Origin: Globisporangium splendens
Taxonomy: Eukaryota > Oomycota > Peronosporomycetes > Pythiales > Pythiaceae
Length of the DNA stretch: 64,000 nucleotides
Assembly: GCA_006386115.1 (NCBI GenBank)
Contig: VFIW01000011.1
Coordinates: 434,001-498,000, forward strand
Direction: 5' to 3'
The position numbers and the translations under genes were made by a program. Within the stretch, counting starts at the first letter, position 1, and each line of letters starts with the position of its first letter. Positions 23,049 through 34,700 of this stretch are shown here, piece by piece. The notes beneath the pieces were generated by a model. It had not been told where the DNA came from and did not search any database. It was given only the letters and a program-made list of their open reading frames with translations.

Positions 23049-26000
23049 TCACACCCAGGAGTGAGGTGTTTCTAAGTTTTGACGGTGTGGCATTGATATC
23101 ATTGTCGAGTAGAGCTGCGACTTGGGACATAAGAACTTGATCGTTTCCCCGCGATTCACGGTGAGTATCTTCGCACTCTTGGAGTTCATTGCCATGTTGG
23201 CGAGAAGATCGGCCATCTTGTTTTGTTCTCGTTTTGTGTGATTCCAGGAGGTCCACGCAAAGTTGGCGATGATTTGATTTATCCGAACTGCCAGTGGTTG
23301 CTACTTGGTCTGGCGTATTGAGGAGAACCCGTTCTGGGCTGCGATGATCATTTGGCTGTCTCCGAAGACTTCCAGATTGACTTCATAGTGCTGCAGGTAG
23401 TGTGCACTGTATGCCAGGCCATCTTTCAGCGCGCTGTATTCGCACCAATTGTCCGTGACTTCTGGTCCCATGTACGCATAGCCGCATGCTTTGAGTTCCC
23501 ATCGATTGCTGCGTTCATTCAGTAAGATGAGTGCCCATCCGCTGCCTCCTGGACCTGGGTTGCCGCGTGCACCTCCATCGAAATACAAACGCGCCGTCGC
23601 CCATGCTTCCAGTTGGCGCGACAAGTCTTGTCTCTCCAGTACGCTGAGCAGTTGGCTCAGGCAAGTTGCATTGATCTTTTCTCCTTTGAGCGTTCTCATC
23701 CGATGAGCCACAGCCCGCACTTGCATCACACTCGCTGTCCATACTCGCTGGTTACTTTCTTCGATAGTGAGATGTTGCCGTTCATGCACTATTTCCACAC
23801 TCGTTCTCCATAGCAATACTGGGATGCTTGATGTGACGATAAACCAAAGTTTCTGTAGTGCTACAGAATGTTCCGGAGTAATGAACCCGAAGTGCTTTTC
23901 CATTTCCCGGAGCAAAGATCGTTGACCTGGCGGGGCTGTGCGACTAGCAATATGAGGCAGGAAGAGGTTAGTGCTTGCTCTGTCAATGTTCGGCCTATCC
24001 ATCGTCCGAGGAAGGCCGTCCACGCGGCTTGTGCTCGCTTGCAACTCCAGACTATGTGTGAGATAGTTTCTTTTGTCTCCCCACATCCGGCATTGCTTGG
24101 GCATGCTGAAGACTCGATCCTTCCCGGATGGAACAGGTTGAGCTGCATCGTAGAAATCCGGTATGTCGTCCACATCTGATACGGGGTAATACATCCTCGT
24201 TGTTTCCATAGATCTGCTGGTAGTCGATACTGCACATGACTGTACCACTGGTCAGTTTTCGAGACTTCGTTGAGCTTGTCTATGAGTCCTCCGAGACCTT
24301 GACACACCTTGCTGTGCAACCTTCGTGTTCGTGCTCGGTCAATTGTCTTCTGGATACTATTTGGGGGAGTGCGTTCGTGCACCAGCCACGGACAGTGAGT
24401 CGTGAGCGGGTGCGGTTTGAATGTCCACCCTGTGGTCTTTATTTCATCTTCGATCATTGCCACGTCTTGTTGACAGGTAGCATCCCCAGCCAAGTTGGTC
24501 ACTGTCCAGAGAACTCAGTTTGCTTGCCGTTGCATCTGGATGTAGTCCGTGTGGCTCCCCTCCGATACTGGCACCGCGATGATGGTTCCCATGCCGTTGC
24601 TGATCCACTTGTACTCTCGTTTTGTGTGTTTCCTGCTCCACGGCTCCTGGTGACTGTTCAACTGGTTGCCTGCATCGATTTCTATCTCCAGTGAGCATAG
24701 AACGATGCTGGTTACGAGTTTTCGCAGGGTGGTCATTCGTTTGAACGTGAGAGTCGCCGTCATGGTTGGTAGCCGCACGGAGAACACTCGCTCTTCTTCC
24801 CGTCTCACGTTGAGGCTGGCCAAATTGCATTCCTTCAGGAAAGGAACCGTTTTGACTGTATACTGCTCGCCTTGACTGTCGATTATCCAGGGGTTGTCGT
24901 TCCACTGAAAGGATGGCCAGAACGCTCGAGTCTCTTCTGATAGTTGATGAATCGTCTGCTCAGGTTTTCTCCCAAAGTACATACCTACACGACCGTCCGA
25001 TCTCCACACTTGGAGACTTTGGCCGCGATGATCAATCTGGTTCGGAGCTTTTGCAGGCGGTCCTCCCGATTAGCTTGCGTGATGTTCCCGGTACCTATTT
25101 GGATGCCAAGGTACCTCACCGTCTCTCCATGCTTCAGGATTGGAATGCCGCATCTTTGTTCCTGGACTACTGCTGTGTTGAGACATATGTAGCTGCTTTT
25201 CGTTGGTTGCACGTGCAGACCTGATTGCTGGCCGAACTCGGACAGCAGCTGCATGAGTCGAGGCAACTGTTTCCCTTGTTTCAAAAAGACGGCGGAGTCG
25301 TCGACGAAGGTCGAAATAAGATAGGGTTCTGCTCCGGATCTGGTCACACAAATTCCTTCCAGATGGGGGTCTTGCTGAACTGCCAGTGCGAGAATCTCCG
25401 CGGCAACTATAAAGAGGAGAGGGGCCAAGGGGGAAACCTTGACGAATTCCCGACTTGACCTCCCATTCTGTCGACACTTCACCGTTCACCAGGTATTGCG
25501 CTGTAGTGTCCGAGTGCATTCGACGTACTAAATCCACAAATTGTCGCCCAATGCCGAACTTGCTCAGCACAAGGTACAGAAAGTCTCTGTCCAATGTGTC
25601 GTAAGCCTTCATGAAGTCAAGCATCGCAATTCCCGGAGCGTCATCCAACCCTTCAGCACTGTTGTGGTACGCTTTGTCCAATGCAGTTTGCATGATGAGG
25701 ATCGCGTTCTCCATCAGTCGGTCGCGTACGAAGTCTTGTTGTGCTTCCCCGATGATCCACAGAAGGATGTCTTGCAGCCTTGTTGCCAAGACTTTTGCAA
25801 ACAACTTGTAAGTGGTCGTAAGCAGAGTGGTTGGTCTGTAATCGAGGGGGTTTGGCGAATCTCCTTTCTTGCGCAACGGTATCACGATTCCTTGACCGAA
25901 TGATCGTGGCATGGGAGCCCCGCGTTGGATGTTGTTGAATTCCCGCACCAAAACTTCGACCACCCCGTCCTCGCAATCCTTGTAGAAGTCATTGTTCAGA

Positions 26001-27801
26001 CTGTCCACGCCACCTGCCTTATGCCGATGTAAAGCCGCGATTGCCTCTCGTACTTCCTTTTCAGTGATGGGTGCCATCAAATCTTGGTTTTGCGCTTCTG
26101 TGACTTTTCGAGTTTCCGGAATGTACACCAGTGCATCAAATCGCTGTTCAGCCTTCTGCGGAGGGACCGCAGCATGGCTCTGGCCAGTGATTTGGTGCCA
26201 TTCTGCCCCCATGATGTCCGCCAGACTCGCGTTTGGTGAGTGGTACCTTCCGGGAGTCGGTTCCAATCGCGAAATTGTTTGATCCCGCTGCCAGTTGGCG
26301 ATCCTCCGAAAGAAGTGACGAACATCCCCCTGCGTTGCTTGCATATACTTACCGAATTTGAACTCTGCTGCCTCCCTTGCCGCGTTTGCTTGTTCTTCGA
26401 TCAGCTGACGCCTTGTGCGGTTTGCCGGTCGATGCTGCTGATCCTCCAACTTTTGCCGATATCTTCGTACTTGCCGCTTCTCTGCTCGACTTACTCTCAG
26501 TATTGCTTGGACAATACGCTGCTCCAGGTGGTTCCACTCGATTGATCCTTCACTCAGCATTAGCTCTAGTTTGTGAGCGATTGCCTTTTGCACCCCAGTC
26601 CGCACCAAGTCAGGACGCGAGGTACGCATCGGGTACCTGCACTTGTTCACTCTCCTTGGTCTCTGCGGTTGACTCGTCTATTTCATATGCAGCACCACTG
26701 CTTGGTGATCCGAGTAGCGCTTGGGTAGCTCTATGGCCTCCCATTGCACGGCGCTGCCCAGGTTTCCTGCGATATAGAATCGGTCGAGTCGACTGGCTGA
26801 GTTTTTCCTCCAGTATGTGAAATGCTCCGTCGGTTCCCTCTGCACTGGCCACTCCGGATCCTCCACTAGCTCCCGTGCGTCGTAAATGTTCCACTCCGTC
26901 ACTAGTCGCCTCAGTTCTGCACTCTCGCACTGCACAGGTAGCCGAACTCCTCTTTGGTACCAGTCCCGTTGCTTGTCGAGCACACAATTGAAGTCTCCTC
27001 CGAGCACTGCTGCTGCACGATGAGTCCCGAACTCCTCGTTTAGGCGTTGGAAGAAGTGTTCTCGCTCTGCTTTCTTGTTGGGTGCGTACACATTAATCCA
27101 CACCACTCCCTTGGACTTGATAGCGACTGTGCCATTCGTCCACTTGGATTCCTCGATCAGTTGTGTTTCGCTAATCGTCTTCGGATTTGTGAGTATTGCC
27201 ACTCCGCCGGTCGCGTCTGGATGGATGGACCAAAAGGACGTTGGTTCGTCCAGGTTTGCAACCCCCCCTATTCGGTTCCAGTAATGCTGGAGTCTGCGTT
27301 CTTCTTTGGCTGTGGTGATCCTCGTCTCCTGTAAATAAATGATATCATACTTTTCTGCGGTTAGTGCCCCTTTGAGATCTTCTAACCATTTTGTTCGTTC
27401 TTTCTTTTTGAATCCGCACACGTTCTGAGTTAATACCCGTAGCGTGTTAGGACATGATCTTTTTTCCTTTTTTTTGGATTTTGTAAAAGCAATCTTGAGA
27501 GCACGTAGCGCGACGTGCATTTCTGTGCCAGAGGAAAGGGGCATTTGATTTCTTGCTTCCATTGCTCCTGGAACCCTTCCCAATGCTCCTGCAGCGTGCG
27601 CTCGAGGTCTCTGCGTTTCTGCATGGAGTCTCCTTCGATCGCCAAACGTCTCGAAAGCGTTTTGGTTTTCTTGAGGGGGACATTGGGGCTGTTCAGGTTT
27701 ATCGTGACGTCACCATCTATTGCTATGAGCATCAGGGTTTCGTCTCTATCTCGCTTCCTGGGTTGTGGAGGTAACTCGATTGTGGGCGAGTGATATACCA
27801 C
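23049..27801 (-). pseudogene. LINE ORF2: endonuclease, reverse transcriptase, zinc knuckle, RNase H
   Basis: Domains in order: a charged N-terminal part to about 27470; APE endonuclease (TQNVCGF, LQETRIT, GGDFNCVL, SRLDRFYI, SDHQAVV); RT with motif A (MLDFMKAYDTLD), motif B (GIRQGFPL) and motif C FVDD, a variant of the usual YADD; a zf-RVT type knuckle (CPSNAGCGETKETISHIVWSC); and RNase H (YFDGGARGNPGPGGSGWAL ... EVFGDSQMI ... HTKREQNKMADLLANMAM). Breaks: an A8-GG-A6 run near 27470 where the frame changes; TAG 26680-26678 between endonuclease and RT; an extra C in a C-run (25429-25433) right after motif B; a frame change near 25000; TGA 24517-24515; a frame change near 23940; TAG 23303-23301 inside RNase H. 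All four stops of the element are explicable as C-to-T or G-to-A changes. Confidence 0.9.
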
Positions 27802-27828
27802 AAGCTGACTCTCCTGCGATGCGAGTGA

Positions 27829-30456
27829 TCAGCCGTGTTGTCCGCTGAGCTGGTTTGGCTCGAACTTTTCTCGCTCGTCCAGCGATGGAGTCCACACTGA
27901 CTCTCCCAGACTGGAATTGTCGCTGTCCTCCATCGAATCGTCTGTTTCTCGTTCGGAATCGAATTGACCAGATCGGTCCGTCTTGAACTCCGTTTTGCTC
28001 CTCACGGATCCTTGGAGATACTTCGCTAGTGGTGAGCTCGTCATATTCGCCAGTGGCGTTGGGTCGATCAGGGTTCTGAAGTGCAGACTGTTGTAGTGTT
28101 CGTTTGCGAATTTCATCACAATTGGTAGCGGACTGCTCGTGGTCTCTGCTTCGTTTCTGTCTTGACGGAGCTCGTCTTCCCATTGCTTCCCTGTGCACAC
28201 ATATTCTTTGGCTGACAAAAACTGGCCACCTCCATGGACTCTGGATTGCGGCTTGTAAATTGCAAAGCCCTTACGGTCTCCGTACGTTGTCTCGATCAGC
28301 ACGAAGATTTTTCTCTGCAAAGCCTTGGCAGCCATCCGCAAAGACTCCGGCCCACCCCACAGGGATCCTGGCAGCGTGGAAGATCGGCTGGAGGAGCTGC
28401 TTGCGATATCACTGAAGTAGTCGAGAACATCTGCTCTCCTTTCTTTTGGGCTCATTTTCCGATCCCCTCTCCCCAGTGCTTCGAGTATTCCCCAATGAGT
28501 TCCTTCAGGGAATTCGAGATCGAAGTTGAGCCGTGCTGCTGCGTTCATGCTTTGCTTGATTCTGCTCGCCGTGGCCTCGATCAGCTTCTCATTGGCCATG
28601 TTGTCATGCACGATTTGGAGTATCGCTTCCGCCACTGCATAAAATTGGCAATTTCCGGTAGGTAGTGTTGTTGCTTCTGCAAGTCCGTTGGCGTCCATCA
28701 CGTCTTGAATCGTGTACTCCCCATCCCAGTCCATGATGTCGTTACGATTCGGGTTGAGCTCGGTTTGTCGTTCCACGTGCACCTTCATTAACTCGTCCAT
28801 ATCTCGTCGGAAGCGCATCAGCTCTTTTGCCCACCGGATGTCATCGTTGGAAATTTGTCTTGGTCCATTTTTCTGGCTTGCCTTTGACGCGGGTCCTTTT
28901 GTGTTCGCTGCTCCCCCGTTTGGTTTCGCCTTCGACTGCTCTTTGAGATTGCCGGTTTGTTGTCCTGAAATTCCTGTTGTCACCGTAAACGATGCATTTT
29001 TTGTTAGATTTTTTGAGTTGGAGTTCGGTTGTGGGCTGGACTTGTTGGTCTCATCAAGCGTCACGGGGTTCGTGTTCTCGCTCGGCTTGTTTTCCCCACT
29101 GGCGTGAGGATTCTCTTCTGCGTGTTGAAGTGGCTGTTTCTATTTGTCGATGCAGTCTGAGACAGACTCCTTAATTTCCGCTGCACTGGTGAAAGTGGCT
29201 GGCTTTCTCGGGAGTTTGCTCACGATCTCATCATCTGCGTGAATACAGTTGTTAGTTTTTAGTTCATGTTCCGTTTCCTTACACGCTCGCGCGAAATGTC
29301 CCGCTGCTCCGCAGATTAAACAAGGAGCCATTCGGTGCTTGGATGCGTGGTGAAGGATGATCGTTCGCCCTCGCCAAATAATTCGTCTGACATCGATAAG
29401 CGCTTTTGGACATGATTCCTCTTCAAAGAGTACCTCCCACCACTGCGATTGGTGGGATATTGGACCGTATATATCGAGTGGGTAGGCGTGGAATCGCTTG
29501 CCTGTCGTCTGCTTAAAGTATTCTAAATACAGGGACATATTCATTGAGCGAACAGTGTTCAAAAACCGAATTTTGTACCTGGATCTCGATTCTGCATTCT
29601 GTAGCCCGCCCACTCCCAGTTGCCTGTTCCACACGCTGTCTGCCTCCGGTCGCTCTCCGGTTGTCTCCGTCGGATGCGCAGATATGAGATGCACTAATTG
29701 GCGTCGGAAGGGGATCGTCATTCTGTCCCATTTCGCAGCTGTGCTCCTGTCAAAGAAATAGAAGTGGAGTGAGTGAGTGCTGTCGTTATATTCCGCAGCT
29801 TTGAGGACTCTCATCATCGCCATTGTCTCTTCCATTTTGCCGTCATTGCGGAAACTCGCTGCTTGCAAGATGGCTTCCACAACTCGTCCGGTTGACTGGT
29901 GATCTTTGTAAACTTGTGTCGCATCCGATAATTTGCCGACCAGCTCTCCTTCCACCTGAGCCGCGATGGTGTTCTGGAAACGGAAGAGGGTGTCCCCATC
30001 ACATACTCGTCGAAGGAATTGAGGCAAGTGTCGAATCAGGAGTTCGCCTTCCACGATCGCTAGCATGATATCCCATTCCATCGTTGTCGGCTGGCGCAGG
30101 GTCACTGAGTACTCGAACTTTTGCTTGCAGTGTCGGATCATGTTGCGTTGTTCCTCCTCGGAATATTTGTCCGATTTGAAGGTGAAAGGCTGGGTGCCTT
30201 GCTCTTTGACGTTTGTTTGAGAGTTGGTGCTCGTTTGTGAACCCCATGGCGAAGCCTTGGTTTCATCTGCAAGCCTGTTCTGGTCAATTCTCTTTTGGAT
30301 AAGCGCTACCACTGTCCACGATGACCGGTGCATATCCTTGCATAAATCCTGGATCGTCCGCTTCCACTCCGGAAAAGGTTTTTCAATTGCCGGTAGACGA
30401 AATAGGTCCACCAGCGCGTCCGCTTCTTCTTCATTGAGTGTTAGAAAGTTGGCTTA
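27829..30456 (-). pseudogene. LINE ORF1: gag-like CCHC protein plus OTU-type cysteine protease domain
   Basis: The frame opens after a TAA near 30456 and has no in-frame ATG at its beginning, so the 5' end may be truncated or mutated. The first ~430 residues end with a CCHC knuckle (CLICGAAGHFARAC), the nucleic-acid binding element of LINE ORF1/gag proteins. A TAG at 29142-29140 interrupts the frame, but the same frame continues directly for another ~435 residues to the stop at 27829. This second part carries an OTU domain: LPTGNCQFYAVAEAI (Cys nucleophile in the usual GNC), WGGPESLRMAAKAL...IFVLIE, and a terminal EHYNSLHF (catalytic His). OTU proteins cleave ubiquitin or similar chains. The stop is one transition away from CAG, so the original was probably one long ORF. 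Confidence 0.85.
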
Positions 30457-31755
30457 ACTTTGTTGGTTTTTAAAGATTACGATTAGGGGTGTAGAGAGCT
30501 GGGAATATTTAATGCACATCGAATTCAATATCCACTCCATTAACTGCATTTAGCGATCCTCGCTCTATCAATATGAGGACATCGTATCTCACGTATGGTC
30601 TGGATCCGTCGATGCTACTCTGGGTGAGCCATCCACTGGTGTTGGTGTCCTAATATATGCTCCTATCATGATGTTGTCGTCTCTGAGGGATCATTCGTTA
30701 CCACTTAATCACTTACTCACCGGCCCTATGGCATTTCCATTGAAATATTCGTTCTCTAGTATAGTAGCTGGTGTTCCCCTGCCTCGTGCAGCCACGATGG
30801 CACAGCCATTTCTCGACCCATTAGCACTGCGCAGAGTGAGTCTGTCGTCAGGGAATCACACAGTGCATCCTTACCTCACCCTTATTATTCCCACATGATG
30901 TGGTGACCACACAATATTATTTCACTTTTCCATCTTTATAGAGGCTGGCACTAACAGGTCAGTGTTTTGCACCTTTCCAGTGATCTTTGTAGGGGACTAT
31001 AGATTGTCGTCATATCCTGTCTGACACCTACTGGACCCAATGCTGTCTCTTCTGATGGGCAGTAGTGTGCTGACGCAATTAGCAGAAGCGACATGTCCCT
31101 CATGAGGTAAGCTCGCCATCTGATTATTGGCACACTGACCACGCAAAAGATGACTGGAGAGATAAGGTATTTCACTTTAATATGTGATCTACATTCAGGT
31201 TAAAAAATCCTTTGTCACATGGACTGGGCTAACAGGGTAGTTTTTGTGATTTTATACTTGTGGGCATATTTCATGTCAAAAAGGAACCCTTCTGGGTGAT
31301 TTACAAAATAATGGATATAGACACACGAAAGATGCTCTTGGGACGAATGGCAGGCAGATTTGCGAACAGACGGGGGGGGGGAGGGGGGGAGAGGTCTCTG
31401 AAAACGCATAGTGGACTCAAATATGCGTTCTAGACGGCTTCAGAGTTGATATCTCACAGAGTTGGTATGCGTTATGGAAAGGGTATTCGAGGTAAAGAGA
31501 CGGAGATAGAAAGAAATCCGCGAGAGCGCACGTGCCATACTATCGAAACATTGAAACTCCTTTCTTTCAGCTGTGTTGATGAGACTCAGGAATTCATCGC
31601 TACATGCAGATCATAAGCTAAATCGTATAACCTACTCCCTCTCTCTCTCTCTCTAGTAAGAGCGCTGAGCGGTGTGGTGCTGCAGAACCTGAGCGCATGA
31701 CGACGGCGCTTCCTCTCACTCCAGAATACGCTTGGTGACCCGCGAGTCGAACAGA
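30457..31755. other. Intergenic, no gene seen; G-rich and CT-repeat tracts
   Basis: Between the LINE and the ankyrin-kinase gene (1.3 kb). Part may be LINE 5' UTR. A G-run with few interruptions lies at about 31372-31393 and could form a G-quadruplex; a (CT)n tract lies at about 31637-31654, some 100 bp before the next start codon. No coding frame is supported. Confidence 0.5.
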
Positions 31756-34700
31756 ATGGGATGCGTGGAATCCCGATTTCAGATCCTGCAAGGCACGAAA
31801 TGCTCCAATCGTGCAGGACGACTGCAAGTGGCGTGCGAAAAGGGGCGTGTGAAGTCCGTCAGGTCGCTTCTCAATGAGGGTGCTTGTGTTAATGCTGTCG
31901 AACGATATGGCCAAGCTCCGCCAATCTCGATTGCCACTCGTCATGGTTGCGTGGATGTGTTGCGACTATTACTGGAGAGAGGCGCTGACGTCGACACGGT
32001 CTGTGACAGAGGCGAGACGCCACTGTTTATCGCCACTCGTCAACGCGATGTGCGGTGTGTGCGCGTCTTGATCGAATTTGGTGCAACGGTCAACATCCTG
32101 AGCTACGACGGGCAGACTCCAGTGTCAATTGCAATTTACAGCCATGAGATCGAGATTTTGACGGTGCTGGTTGCAAGTGGGATGTACAACAATATGACGG
32201 ACCGACGGGGAGAGACGCCCTTGTTCATCGCTTGCGCATGTGGAAACAAAGCTGCCGTGAAGCTGCTTCTCGCTGGCGGTGCCCTACCTGACATTGCAAA
32301 CAGCGAAGGCGAGACGCCACTGTTCATCGCAACCCGGTGCAGGGACGTGGAAATGGTGCAATTACTTGTTGCTGCGCATGCAACAGTCACCTTGCTAAAT
32401 CATGACGGGGAGAGCCCATTCTCGATTGCGATTCAAAGCGGGGACATGCACATTGTCAAAGCGCTAATCGCTAATGGCTCCCAAGATGTCGCCATGACCA
32501 ATTTAAGAGGAGAAACTCCACTATTCATCGCATGCCAGCTTCATCAGGTGGGCTCAGTGGAAATGCTTCTTGATGGTGGCTTTCGACCGGATATCGCAAA
32601 TTCGGACGGCGAGACGTCACTCCACATTGCAGCTCGGTGCGGCGACACAGAAATCGTCAATGTGCTGCTTACGAGCGGCGCGCGGACCGATGTTCTGAAT
32701 CGCGAAGGAAACACACCCCTCTTCATCGCGTGCTGGCATGGCCATGCAACAGTGATCGATGCGCTGCTTACTCGCGGTGCATGTGTGAATGCAGTGAATC
32801 AGAGGGAACAGACCGCGTTGTTTGTTGCGAGTGCGAGACGAAAGCTGGCGGTGATGAAAATACTGCTGAGTCATGGTGCTGATCCTCGAGTCGCAACTAA
32901 TGAAGGTGAGACACCGCTCTCGATTGCTTTTCACAACGGGCATCGAAGTGTGGTTCGGCTCTTGCTGTTCACGGCTCGCAGCGGACGTGACTCTTTGTCG
33001 TCGAGTCGGCTTGATCACGCTGCTGAACCAAGTGGATCGCATGTTAGAGAGCAGCAATCACAGCAAGACCGTGCTGCCGAATCAGTTGAATCGCATAACG
33101 AAGAACGACAACGATCGCCATCATCACTTGTGCTCGCTGCCTTACAAACACTCCGAAACACGGGACCGCCATTGCACGAATGCGAGCGAATGTGGGATCA
33201 TGTCGTGGAGAGACTTCAAGGCATCGACATTTGCTGCGAGCGAGTGGTGGAGGGAGTTGTGTCGGCGTTGATGGAGCACTACATTATGATCATTTTCCGG
33301 CTCGTCAAACTGAAGCATGTAAATGGTGTGAGAAGTCTGATGAGTCGGTTGGCGTCCAGTCGGGAAGTAGCGAACAGTTTCCACGATCTTCATACAGAGA
33401 TCGACTATTTGCTGAAGGGCATGACGCCATGCCTCGTTGCAGAACGGCATTTCGAGTGGAAGTCAAGGTGGCAGCACGACCAAGAAAACATACTTGAAAC
33501 ATTTTGGAGTATAGTTCGAGAAGAACATCAGCTGCTGGCGACGCTGGAGAATGAACAAGACCGAATTGAAGCTGTGTCGCTTCTTCGATACGAGCTTCAC
33601 AAAAACCGGTGCACTCAGGCGACAGTAGAACTCTTGCAATTCAGTCTACACGAGGTATTGCGGTTGTACCAACTCACTGTGGATCTACCAGTCTGGTTTG
33701 TTCCCCTTGAAGATTTGGAGATTCTGCAGCAGTCGGATAACCATGGTCATGGAAGGTGGCTTAAGTCGGCAGTGTTGATCCAGCCAAGTCAGCTTGCACA
33801 CGACGCATTTATCAAGAGAGTGAATAAATGGCACCGGTTCAACCATCCGCATGTGATCAAGATCTTCGGTGCGTACCATCTTCGGGAGCCGCGCTTGGTT
33901 GTTTTCGAGAATACCTGCAGCGTCAATTTGCGAGAATACCTGCTGACGACAAAAGGTCAATCGTTGATCTGGCAGAAGCTGCATGAGGTCGCCCTCGGTC
34001 TCAAGTATCTCCACGAGCGAGGAGTCGTTCTCGGCAATCTACAGTGTGAGAACATCTGGATCGGGACAGACGGGTTGGCAAAGATCGCAGAGTGTGGATT
34101 AAACTCGAAGCCAATCGAACCGCGAGACCGTCAAGCGAGGATGGTGAGCACAGCTCGGTCGACAGCGCCTGAGTGTTTTGGGGGGAGGCTGCCAACGGTG
34201 CAGTCTGACATTTACTCTCTGGGGGTTTGCGTTCTTGAAATTTTTCTTGGAGATGTGTCTTCATCCGACGAATCCAATTACTATGGCCGGCGCATGTCCC
34301 AGTGTAGCACAGACAATCAACCGTGCATTAGATTGACGCCTTACCAGCACAATCTGATTTTGCTGGGGATGTGTGCTTTTGATCCTGCTCAACGAGTGAG
34401 ACTGGCGAGTGTAGTTGAGAACTTCAAACGATTCGCAGCGGATGAGCGAAACCGAAGGCAGGAAGAAACAAGTCTGATCATAAGTGGCAAACATGTCGAG
34501 TCTCGGATTCATCGCTACTACTTGGAAACCGCCGTCTTCGCCGAATTGGGCGGTACAATGGATGCATTCATGGCGAAACTGGAAAAGAAGACGAATGGAT
34601 GCAAGAGCTTGCAGAAGTCTATTGCACAAATCTACACACGTCTCCGTCACATCTACACTGACATTCAAGAAGACGGAAAGCCAGCAGATCATGTCGCGGT

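Larger units (their letters stand above)
23049..30456 (-). mobile_element. Decayed non-LTR retrotransposon (LINE) with OTU, APE, RT and RNase H domains
   Basis: A minus-strand element of about 7.4 kb. In 5'-3' order it has a gag-like ORF with CCHC knuckle, an OTU-type protease domain, an APE-type endonuclease, reverse transcriptase, a zinc knuckle and RNase H. After the terminal stop (23051-23049) comes (TGA)4 TAAAG, a short simple-repeat tail of the sort that many LINEs carry. RNase H plus APE place it near the I/R1/Tad-type LINEs rather than L1; a precise clade would need a tree. It is inactive as it stands: in-frame stops at 29142-29140 (TAG), 26680-26678 (TAG), 24517-24515 (TGA) and 23303-23301 (TAG), and frameshifts near 27470, 25431, 25000 and 23940. 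I did not find target-site duplications. The 5' end is uncertain. Confidence 0.9.

Noticed and set aside
23049..30456. Idea that TAG is recoded as sense in the LINE (three of four internal stops are TAG)
   Set aside because: A TGA stop and at least four frameshifts are also present, and the host genes nearby use TAG as a normal stop (IMPDH-like, PP2A-A); decay explains it better.
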